Shown one piece after another: positions 1 to 4,574 of a stretch of DNA of 6,361 nt. The notes beneath the pieces were generated by a model, which did not search any database, was not told the origin of the DNA, and saw only the letters and a list, made by a program, of their open reading frames with translations. Each line of letters begins with the position of its first letter. Positions within the stretch are counted from its first letter, which is position 1. Where the stretch lies: contig CP070660.1 of the NCBI GenBank assembly GCA_020355145.1, positions 557,366-563,726 of the forward strand, in the 5' to 3' direction. This DNA comes from Deltaproteobacteria bacterium (GTDB taxonomy: Bacteria > Desulfobacterota > DSM-4660 > Desulfatiglandales > B25-G16). A program made the translations under genes and the position numbers.

Positions 1-159
1 CTAAAGCTTGTACAGGATAACGGTGCTATCAATAAATGTCGTAGAGATGCGCAAGGCTATGTGGATCTTGCTGAAAGTCACCTCAGTCTCTTTCCCAGCT
101 CACCAATAAAGGAATCCCTCTTGAACTTAAATCAATTTATCGTCGATAGAAGTTACTAG
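1..159 (+). CDS. trans-polyprenyl diphosphate synthase, C-terminal fragment (5' end outside window)
   Basis: Frame 1 is open from the first base to a TAG at 157-159, giving the last 52 residues of a protein that starts outside the window. The visible segment resembles the extreme C-terminus of all-trans polyprenyl (octaprenyl/heptaprenyl/geranylgeranyl) diphosphate synthases. It has an amphipathic helix around YVDLAESHLSLFP, then a 'P-SSP-IKESLLNL' turn and helix, and ends in FIVDRSY, like the FVV-RD/R-Y ending usual in this family. Such enzymes extend farnesyl diphosphate with isopentenyl diphosphate to make quinone side chains or carrier lipids. The catalytic DDxxD motifs are not in the window, so product chain length cannot be judged and no gene symbol is given. 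The identification rests on pattern memory of the family terminus only. Confidence 0.72.
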   Translation, partial: LKLVQDNGAINKCRRDAQGYVDLAESHLSLFPSSPIKESLLNLNQFIVDRSY

Positions 160-189
160 CAAATATCTATCATATCCTTGATTTTTTCC

Positions 190-714
190 ATGCCAAACGA
201 GATCCCATCAGGTGGCATAATCAATCAAAAAAAGAGGCCTTTCAATTTATCATACTTCTGGGAGTTGTTAGCCTATTCGGAGATATAACCTATGAGGGTG
301 CGAGAGGCGTCACTGGTCCCTATTTAAGACTTTTAGGTGCAAGTGCTATTGCAATTGGTTTAGTAGCTGGGCTCAGTGAATTTGTCGGATATGCACTGAG
401 GCCTATGTCCGGCTATCTTGCAGACAGGACAGGGCGATATTGGGCCTTAACAATACTTGGTTATGGGTTAATTCTCTCTATCCCTATCCTGGCCTTTGTT
501 GGAAACTGGTAGCTTGCTACCATGATTATAATTATGGAGAGGATGGGAAAGGCGATCAGGTCTCTAGCCAGGGATGCCATATTATCTCATGCAACAAAGT
601 CAGTAGGGAGAGGATTTACTTCGCTTTGTTGCCCTGATGGAATCTATTCCAATACCGGCCCTCTTTTTTCTTAAAAGATCTGAAACATTGCCTGGTAGGA
701 AGACAGGATTATAG
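190..714 (+). pseudogene. decayed major facilitator superfamily (MFS) transporter
   Basis: Three pieces of one MFS protein can be read in shifting frames. ATG 190 opens frame 1 (MPNEIPSGGIINQ), which reaches a run of seven A (227-233). Frame 3 then continues with a convincing MFS start: FIILLGVVSLFGDITYEGAR, a TGPYL segment, GLVAGLSEFVGYALR and the loop motif GYLADRTGRYW. An in-frame TAG at 510-512 follows GNW. The same frame resumes with MERMGKAIRSLARDAILSHA and VGRGF, where family members normally continue with a GxxGLHEAxDQ segment. That segment is missing, and the reading jumps to frame 1 (about 625-714) with FVALMESIPIPALFFLKRSE, then stops at 712. Transmembrane helices 7-12 are absent. 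So there is one frameshift, one nonsense codon, an internal deletion of roughly 35-40 codons, and 3' truncation. No intact product is possible. The substrate of the ancestor is unknown. Confidence 0.85.
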
Positions 715-1743
715 ACTCTGGATAGATATCCTTCCAGAGGGAATAGAATCATCTGGTATAATATCCTTTATCATGGTTCCTGTTATAGTCTCTATATGCC
801 TGATCCCACCCTTTTTATGGCCTCTGATTAAGGGTATCTCCTCCTTAGGGGCAAGTAATATGATATTTTTTGGCCCTCCTGGGGTGGGCAGATATGGTCT
901 TAGCCTTTCAAGGTGAATAGCAGATTGAACCAGAAATCCTAAGGATGGATGCCATGGTCCGGCAACTATCTCCCCTCTTTTAAGAAGGGATGGCGAGGAC
1001 ATTAACCCAATTCTGATAACAGGGACCCCGGAGCCTTCCAATCTTATGCAGGCCTCCTTACAGAGGTCAACCGTATGGTTAAGTCCCATTGGGGTATATT
1101 TTCCTTCTCTATACCATTTTGCCAAGATTGTACCCCTTATGACGAGCGTTGGGTAAAGCCTGGCCATATCAGGCCGTAGGCCGATGACCTTTTCAATGGT
1201 GTCCATGAACACCCCTTTATCGTCCCCTGGTAGACCAGGCATAAGCTGTATCCCAACGTTAAATCCCCTTTTTTTGAGGAGCTTGACTGCATTAATGGTA
1301 TCACGTGATGTATGCCCCCGATTGGAGAGCAGCAGGACCTTGTCGTTCATGGATTGTACTCCAAGCTCTACTGTTGATACGCCAAAGGAGCGGAGGATAT
1401 CGAGCTTGGCTTCACTGAGGGAGTCTGGTCTTGTAGAGATACGGATCGATTGTATGATACCCTTTTCGATAAAAGGCCTGACAGCACTCAGCATTTTCTT
1501 CATGGAGGCAGTTGGCAGAGACGTGAAGGTACCGCCGTAAAAGGCGATCTCTTTTGGTCGTTGATCAGGAAAGTGTTTTGATTTTATGGCCAGATCAATT
1601 GTATTTCTTATATGGTCTACCGTGAGGGGATCCTCTGAGACATTGGTTATGGTTGCTTGTTGGCAAAATATACATCTATACGGACAGCCCTGGTGTGGAA
1701 TAAATATGGGTATGATAAAATGTCTGTTTACTTTTTTAGACAA
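709..1743 (-). CDS. Elp3-like radical SAM protein lacking the acetyltransferase domain
   Basis: A complete 344-residue radical SAM protein. The [4Fe-4S]/SAM-binding CxxxCxxC is at C20, C24 and C27 (HQGCPYRCIFC), followed by YGGTF (69-73), STRPD (103-107), ELGVQS (126-131) and MPGLPGD (168-174). This order is typical of the Elp3/HemN-like radical SAM branch. The protein ends well short of a full Elp3 (about 550 residues) and has no GNAT acetyltransferase domain. It resembles the stand-alone Elp3-like proteins often encoded next to rnc in Firmicutes, whose substrate is not known to me. The start is TTG at 1743, supported by a near-perfect SD (AAAGGAGG, + strand complement 1751-1758) 7 nt upstream; no in-frame ATG fits better. 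The gene begins inside the 3' end of rnc with a 16-base overlap, which implies co-transcription and coupling. Its TAA (709-711) abuts the transporter relic on the other strand. Family is sure; reaction is not. Confidence 0.9.
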   Translation of the reverse strand: MSKKVNRHFIIPIFIPHQGCPYRCIFCQQATITNVSEDPLTVDHIRNTIDLAIKSKHFPDQRPKEIAFYGGTFTSLPTASMKKMLSAVRPFIEKGIIQSIRISTRPDSLSEAKLDILRSFGVSTVELGVQSMNDKVLLLSNRGHTSRDTINAVKLLKKRGFNVGIQLMPGLPGDDKGVFMDTIEKVIGLRPDMARLYPTLVIRGTILAKWYREGKYTPMGLNHTVDLCKEACIRLEGSGVPVIRIGLMSSPSLLKRGEIVAGPWHPSLGFLVQSAIHLERLRPYLPTPGGPKNIILLAPKEEIPLIRGHKKGGIRHIETITGTMIKDIIPDDSIPSGRISIQSL

Positions 1744-2435
1744 GCCAAGGCCTCCTTTGCCGCATTCTGTTCAGCCTCCTTTTTGCTCTTTCCCTTCCCT
1801 TCCCCCATTAAGTTTCCCTTTAGGTGTACCCCTACATAGAAGGTCTTGTTGTGGTCTGGGCCCGTTTCTTTCTCCAGTCTGTATTCTGGTGTTGACTGAA
1901 AGGTCTCTTGAGAGTATTCTTGTAATTCAGTCTTAAAATCATTAATCGATTTATCAAGGCTGATTCTATTCAATAAGGGGCTGAAGAGTTTTGCTATTAC
2001 CCTGAGCGCCTCTACGAAACCGCCATCAAGATAAATTGCACCTATTAGGGCCTCAAGGGCATCGCTTTGAATAGATAACTTTTTTCTGCCGTTTGTTCGC
2101 TCTTCACCCTTTCCCAGGAGGAGGTAATCCCCTAATTCTAACTCCTGGGCAATGCAGGAGAGACCATTTTCACTTACCAGTGAGGCCCTATATTTGGATA
2201 GATCCCCTTCCTTCATCTCAGGAAAGAATTCCATAAGCAGGTGGCTAATAGCAAGGCTAATAACCGCATCGCCAAGAAACTCTAATCTTTGGTTGTCAGA
2301 TACACCTAAATTATCCTTTTCGTAAACGTATGAAGGGTGCCGAAAGGCCTGATACAGTAATTCCTGGTCTTTGAAGGAATAATCGAGTATTGTAGCTAAG
2401 TCGTCGGGATTTTTTGGCAATTCACGTTTAACCAT
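1728..2435 (-). CDS. rnc: ribonuclease III
   Basis: A full-length 235-residue RNase III, which cuts double-stranded RNA during rRNA maturation and mRNA turnover in the cytoplasm. The catalytic domain (about 10-150) carries the signature NQRLEFLGDAV (48-58), with the acidic metal ligands at E52 and D56. The second pair is D125 and E128 in SDALEALIGAIYLDGG. The spacing matches the four active-site acids of characterised bacterial enzymes. The double-stranded RNA-binding domain follows at about 165-235, starting NDFKTELQEYSQ and ending in the KSKKEAEQNAAKEAL helix. The start is ATG at 2435; an in-frame TGA and TAG lie just upstream, and there is no clear SD. A promoter only a few bases upstream suggests a leaderless message. 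The gene is followed by an overlapping radical SAM gene. The usual acpP/fabF neighbours seen in many bacteria are absent here. Confidence 0.97.
   Translation of the reverse strand: MVKRELPKNPDDLATILDYSFKDQELLYQAFRHPSYVYEKDNLGVSDNQRLEFLGDAVISLAISHLLMEFFPEMKEGDLSKYRASLVSENGLSCIAQELELGDYLLLGKGEERTNGRKKLSIQSDALEALIGAIYLDGGFVEALRVIAKLFSPLLNRISLDKSINDFKTELQEYSQETFQSTPEYRLEKETGPDHNKTFYVGVHLKGNLMGEGKGKSKKEAEQNAAKEALACLKK
1751..1758 (-). promoter_or_regulatory. Shine-Dalgarno for the radical SAM gene, inside rnc
   Basis: Read on the - strand this is AAAGGAGG, nearly the full anti-16S complement, with 7 nt to the TTG at 1743-1741. It lies within the last codons of rnc (encoding the region of AAKEAL). 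It decides the non-ATG start of the radical SAM gene and implies that ribosomes ending rnc can re-initiate on the overlapping frame. Confidence 0.8.
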
Positions 2436-2444
2436 TATTACGGC

Positions 2445-2473
2445 ATACTAAGATCAATACCTTTTAAAGTCAA
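2445..2473 (-). promoter_or_regulatory. putative sigma70-type promoter for rnc
   Basis: On the - strand, TTGACT (complement of 2468-2473; 5 of 6 consensus bases) and TAGTAT (complement of 2445-2450; 4 of 6) are separated by 17 nt. Transcription would begin near 2436-2439, only about 1-4 nt before the rnc ATG at 2435. That would make the mRNA leaderless or nearly so, in line with the lack of an SD. Predicted from sequence only. Confidence 0.5.
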
Positions 2474-2517
2474 GGCAATCAATAAGTTGGATATCAAAGA
2501 AAGTTTTTATTCATCTG

Positions 2518-2571
2518 GGCAGGGATTGAAACCCTTGCCAGCCATTTTTAGGTGGGTAAAGGAATTACCCA
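2518..2571. other. two hairpins in the rnc-pyrR intergenic region
   Basis: The first stem pairs 2518-2524 (GGCAGGG) with 2532-2539 (CCCTTGCC), with one bulged base and a 7-nt loop; five T residues (2545-2549) follow 5 nt downstream on the + strand. The second pairs 2553-2559 (TGGGTAA) with 2565-2571 (TTACCCA), a perfect 7-bp stem with a 5-nt loop and no T-run on either side. Both lie upstream of the predicted start sites of the two divergent genes. They are therefore not part of either predicted transcript unless further promoters exist. Function unknown; they could be the remains of a terminator or of a lost gene end. Confidence 0.4.
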
Positions 2572-2626
2572 GGAAATTAGGGGCTTGCCAATCTTGAAAT
2601 TTATGGGAAGACGTGAATAAAAATAT

Positions 2627-2656
2627 TTGACCTTCAATTATCGTCTGATATATAAA
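2627..2656 (+). promoter_or_regulatory. putative sigma70-type promoter for pyrR-yjbQ
   Basis: TTGACC at 2627-2632 (5 of 6 consensus) is followed by overlapping -10 candidates: TATATA at 2649-2654 (16-nt spacer) and TATAAA at 2651-2656 (18-nt spacer). A start site around 2660-2664 would leave a leader of roughly 20 nt before the ATG at 2684. That is too short to hold a PyrR-type attenuator. Confidence 0.55.
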
Positions 2657-2683
2657 AAAATTTTTTAAATGAGAGTAATGCCA

Positions 2684-3250
2684 ATGAAACTAGAAAGGGA
2701 AAAAAAGGTTATCCTCAGTCAGAGGGATATTGACCAGGCTCTAAAGAGAATTGCACGACAGATAATCTCTAGGCATAGATTTTTAAAGGATATCGTTTTA
2801 GTTGGAATCAGGACTGGAGGATCCTTCTTGGCCTTTCGCCTATGCGATGAGATCTCCAAGAAGCTAGATGAGAAACTACCAACTGGTGTGCTGGATATTA
2901 ATCTATATCGAGATGACTGGACGAGGATAGGCCCCAACCCAAAATTGAGAAGTACAGAGATCCCCTTTTCCATAGATGATAAGATAGTTATCTTGGTTGA
3001 TGATGTCCTTTTTACAGGTAGGACAATAAGGGCAGCTATGGATGCACTGATAGATTTCGGTAGACCAAAGAAGATTGAGCTGGCTGTGCTGATAGACAGG
3101 GGAGAGGAACAAAGAGAACTACCTATAAAGGCGAACTATGTGGCCAAGGAATGGCAGGCATCAGGTAGCGATACAATTAATGTCTATTTTAAGGAGGAGG
3201 GCTTCCGTGATCGGGTTGTAGTGGAGGGAAAAAAGGAGAATCTATCATAG
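2684..3250 (+). CDS. pyrR: PyrR-type uracil phosphoribosyltransferase / pyrimidine regulator
   Basis: A type I phosphoribosyltransferase closely resembling PyrR. Numbering from the first possible ATG (2669), it has LVGIRTGG (44-51), the PyrR-typical LYRDDW (79-84), the PRPP-binding loop VILVDDVLFTGRT (107-119), then GRPKKIELAVLIDRG (131-145) and RELPIKANYV (149-158). PyrR converts uracil and PRPP to UMP. In Gram-positives it also binds pyr mRNA to control attenuation. The ATG at 2684 is preferred: GAGAG (2671-2675) sits 8 nt upstream, and the length before VIL then best fits known PyrR. ATG codons at 2669 and 2678 are alternatives. No pyr biosynthetic gene is adjacent, and I see no PyrR-binding loop upstream, so the salvage role is more likely than attenuation here. 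It forms an operon with yjbQ 10 nt downstream. Confidence 0.93.
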   Translation: MKLEREKKVILSQRDIDQALKRIARQIISRHRFLKDIVLVGIRTGGSFLAFRLCDEISKKLDEKLPTGVLDINLYRDDWTRIGPNPKLRSTEIPFSIDDKIVILVDDVLFTGRTIRAAMDALIDFGRPKKIELAVLIDRGEEQRELPIKANYVAKEWQASGSDTINVYFKEEGFRDRVVVEGKKENLS

Positions 3251-3260
3251 GGGGTATTTC

Positions 3261-3653
3261 ATGTTATTAACAATATCTATTAATACCAGGGATCGCTCGG
3301 AGATGATAGACATTACCTCTAGGGTAGAAGAGCAGTTGAGCAGATCAGGGCTGAAAGACGGGGTGTGCTTTCTCTTTGTGCCACATACCACAGCCGGGAT
3401 AACGATAAATGAGCACGCTGATCCAAGTGTGGAAGTAGATATTCAGGCAATGTTTAATAAACTCGTTCCCTGGGAAGGCCCTTACAGGCATCTAGAGGGA
3501 AATTCCGCTGCCCACATTAAAAGTAGTCTGATAGGAAATTCAGTAATCGTCTTCGTTGAATCAGGACATCTAAAATTGGGTACATGGCAGGGGATCTTCT
3601 TTTGTGAGTTTGATGGACCCCGATCCAGAAAGGTACACATAAGGTTTCAATAG
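3261..3653 (+). CDS. YjbQ-family (UPF0047) protein, putative secondary thiamine-phosphate synthase
   Basis: A 130-residue protein covering the whole YjbQ/UPF0047 family with no extra domain. Diagnostic segments are PHTTAGITINEHADPSV (41-57), HLEGNSAAHIKSSLIG (77-92) and the C-terminal GTWQGIFFCEFDGPR (107-121). The conserved histidines H42, H52, H77, H85 and H103 fit the family's metal-binding core. E. coli YjbQ shows weak thiamine-phosphate synthase activity, hence the usual label; the true role of the family is unsettled. The start at ATG 3261 follows the pyrR stop by 10 nt, with a G-rich stretch (GGGG, 3251-3254) as a modest SD. It is almost certainly co-transcribed with pyrR. No terminator is evident after it, so some read-through into the ferredoxin region is possible. 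Confidence 0.92.
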   Translation: MLLTISINTRDRSEMIDITSRVEEQLSRSGLKDGVCFLFVPHTTAGITINEHADPSVEVDIQAMFNKLVPWEGPYRHLEGNSAAHIKSSLIGNSVIVFVESGHLKLGTWQGIFFCEFDGPRSRKVHIRFQ

Positions 3654-3671
3654 ATAATAGTAAGTTTTCCC

Positions 3672-3699
3672 TTGACACGCATAAATTGCTTTGTTAAAT
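3672..3699 (+). promoter_or_regulatory. putative sigma70-type promoter for the ferredoxin gene
   Basis: A perfect TTGACA (3672-3677) is followed after 16 nt by TTAAAT (3694-3699; 4 of 6), or after 17 nt by TAAATA (3695-3700). Transcription would start near 3706, giving an untranslated leader of about 80 nt before ATG 3787. Confidence 0.6.
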
Positions 3700-3714
3700 A
3701 GCCTGCTAAAAAAT

Positions 3715-3779
3715 CTTAGATAGATTTAGCCCACCTAAGTACGAATATAGAAGGGCTAAAGCAATTTTAGGTAAGGAGG
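3715..3779 (+). promoter_or_regulatory. ferredoxin mRNA leader with alternative pairings and strong SD
   Basis: Within the predicted leader, TTTAGCCC (3725-3732) can pair perfectly with GGGCTAAA (3753-3760) around a 20-nt loop. Loop bases ACCTAA (3733-3738) are also complementary to TTAGGT (3767-3772), which directly abuts the SD AAGGAGG (3773-3779). In addition, CTAAG (3735-3739) can pair with CTTAG (3715-3719) upstream. The pairings compete or would make a pseudoknot next to the ribosome site. The SD is 7 nt from ATG 3787 and clearly sets the start. The structure is seen as base complementarity only; a regulatory role is inference. Confidence 0.4.
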
Positions 3780-3786
3780 ACTAAGT

Positions 3787-3978
3787 ATGTATAGGGTAGA
3801 GGTTGACGAAGATAAATGTGTTGCTTGCGAGGAATGCGTTGATGTTTGCCCATCAGATGTCTTTGAAATGCAGGATGAAAAATCCGTGCCAGTCAATGAA
3901 GAGGAGTGCATTGGATGTGAGAGCTGTGTAGAGGTCTGTGAATCCGACGCTATTACGGTAACAGAGGTTGAAGATTAA
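3787..3978 (+). CDS. 2[4Fe-4S] ferredoxin
   Basis: A small, very acidic cytoplasmic ferredoxin of 63 residues, close to the usual length of clostridial-type 2[4Fe-4S] ferredoxins. The first binding motif is C11xxC14xxC17xxxC21 followed by proline. The second is C41xxC44xxC47xxxC51, followed by glutamate rather than the usual proline. Each cluster takes three cysteines from one motif and one from the other. Both motifs are the classical short type with no insertion, so this is not the Alvin-type 8Fe ferredoxin. It carries low-potential electrons between enzymes such as pyruvate:ferredoxin oxidoreductase, hydrogenase or Rnf. It has its own promoter, leader, SD (AAGGAGG) and terminator, so it is a single-gene transcript. 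Its neighbours on the other strand are a cytochrome c3 and an RnfB-containing flavoprotein. That makes it a candidate electron donor or acceptor for the Rnf-type system, though this is inference. Confidence 0.96.
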   Translation: MYRVEVDEDKCVACEECVDVCPSDVFEMQDEKSVPVNEEECIGCESCVEVCESDAITVTEVED

Positions 3979-4034
3979 GCGGATATAGCGGTTTTTCCCT
4001 TTAGCACACGTTATGTTTTGGTAATTTAGGCGAT

Positions 4035-4079
4035 ACTGCCGCTCTTTAGCATTTATTTAAGAGCGGCAGTTTCTTCTTC
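4035..4079 (+). terminator. rho-independent terminator of the ferredoxin gene, overlapping the cytochrome c3 gene end
   Basis: ACTGCCGCTCTT (4035-4046) pairs perfectly with AAGAGCGGCAGT (4059-4070), giving a 12-bp stem and a 12-nt loop, followed on the + strand by a T-rich tail (TTCTTCTTC, 4071-4079). It lies 57 nt after the ferredoxin stop. The right arm is also coding sequence on the - strand (last residues T-A-A-L-K of the cytochrome), with the cytochrome TAA in the loop. Read on the - strand the hairpin is followed by ATCGCC, without a U-run, so it may slow polymerase there but is not a canonical terminator for the cytochrome message. Confidence 0.75.
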
Positions 4080-4490
4080 ACTTTTCTTTTCATGACAATC
4101 GTTACATTTTGTAGGTCCGGTCTTCTTATTAGCTTTCTTTAACTCCCTGTGACAACCTTGACAGTTCTTATGGAATGCCAGCATTAACTTCTTTTTCTTG
4201 CCCTCTGATTCTTTCACATCGTGACATGCGGAGCATCTTTGGACAGGGTCTCCCTCTTTATAGATATTCTTCCCCTCTTTATATACATGATGGCAGTCCG
4301 TGCAGGCGATCTTGTAGTCTACATTGTGTTTTTTATGGGTAAGTTTGACGGGCCCTTTCTTGTGCTTTTCAAATGCATCATCCTTGATAATCATTTCATC
4401 CGGGACATCTATTGCTATCAGGATACCTCCCCCGGCAAACAAGGCTATACATAGGATAACCCCGCTCAGAAAAAAGATCCGCTTTCTCAT
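4053..4490 (-). CDS. tetrahaem cytochrome c3 (class III), periplasmic
   Basis: There are four CxxCH haem sites; numbered from the upstream ATG at 4511 they are C70-H74, C93-H97, C117-H121 and C136-H140. Extra histidines H59 and H62 (LTHKKH), H75 (CHH) and H114 (AFHKNC) sit where class III cytochrome c3 has its distal ligands, so all four haems are probably bis-histidinyl. The N-terminus is a signal peptide: basic MRKR then a hydrophobic stretch through about residue 34, implying Sec export and periplasmic haem attachment. Lysines dominate the surface, as in cytochromes c3 that meet acidic partners or hydrogenases. I prefer the ATG at 4490 (145 residues): AAAGGGGG lies 10 nt upstream and the signal peptide then starts properly; ATG 4511 has no SD and would nearly coincide with the predicted transcript start. 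It lies downstream of the RnfB-flavoprotein gene on the same strand. Multihaem cytochromes c accompany rnf genes in several sulfate reducers, so a link to Rnf is plausible. Confidence 0.94.
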   Translation of the reverse strand: MRKRIFFLSGVILCIALFAGGGILIAIDVPDEMIIKDDAFEKHKKGPVKLTHKKHNVDYKIACTDCHHVYKEGKNIYKEGDPVQRCSACHDVKESEGKKKKLMLAFHKNCQGCHRELKKANKKTGPTKCNDCHEKKSEEETAALK

Positions 4491-4523
4491 AGCTTCTATT
4501 CCCCCTTTCATTTTCTTTGATTA

Positions 4524-4552
4524 AGTATAGATAATTGATTTTAGATATGCAA
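4524..4552 (-). promoter_or_regulatory. putative promoter for the cytochrome c3 gene
   Basis: On the - strand, TATACT (complement of 4524-4529; 5 of 6 consensus) lies 17 nt from TTGCAT (complement of 4547-4552; 3 of 6). Transcription would start near 4517, fitting translation from ATG 4490 with its SD rather than from ATG 4511. The 63-nt gap behind the flavoprotein stop holds no visible terminator, so the cytochrome could also be read from upstream. Confidence 0.42.
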
Positions 4553-4574
4553 GATTAAATCTCATAGACCCCTG

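Noticed and set aside
440..637. A 65-residue open frame starting at ATG 440
   Set aside because: It overlaps the transporter relic in another frame, shows no family features of its own, and the relic frame gives clear MFS motifs over the same bases.
1184..1936. Two + strand open frames (1184-1540, 1586-1936) opposite the radical SAM and rnc genes
   Set aside because: They are antisense to well-supported genes and are of low complexity (proline/serine rich), typical of shadow frames.
2520..2534. A GGATTGAAAC-like sequence resembling the end of many CRISPR repeats
   Set aside because: It occurs once, with no second copy at spacer distance and no cas gene; it is better explained as the loop and arm of a local hairpin.
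2436..2668. A PyrR-binding attenuator upstream of pyrR
   Set aside because: No match to the conserved PyrR loop was seen, and the predicted leader is too short for terminator and antiterminator structures.
4430..4460. A lipoprotein cysteine in the cytochrome leader (VILC)
   Set aside because: The residue before the cysteine is leucine rather than small, and the hydrophobic stretch continues past it, so a lipobox is unlikely.
4490..4511. The upstream ATG at 4511 as the cytochrome start
   Set aside because: It lacks an SD, adds acidic and glycine residues before the signal peptide, and nearly coincides with the predicted transcription start; ATG 4490 has an SD.
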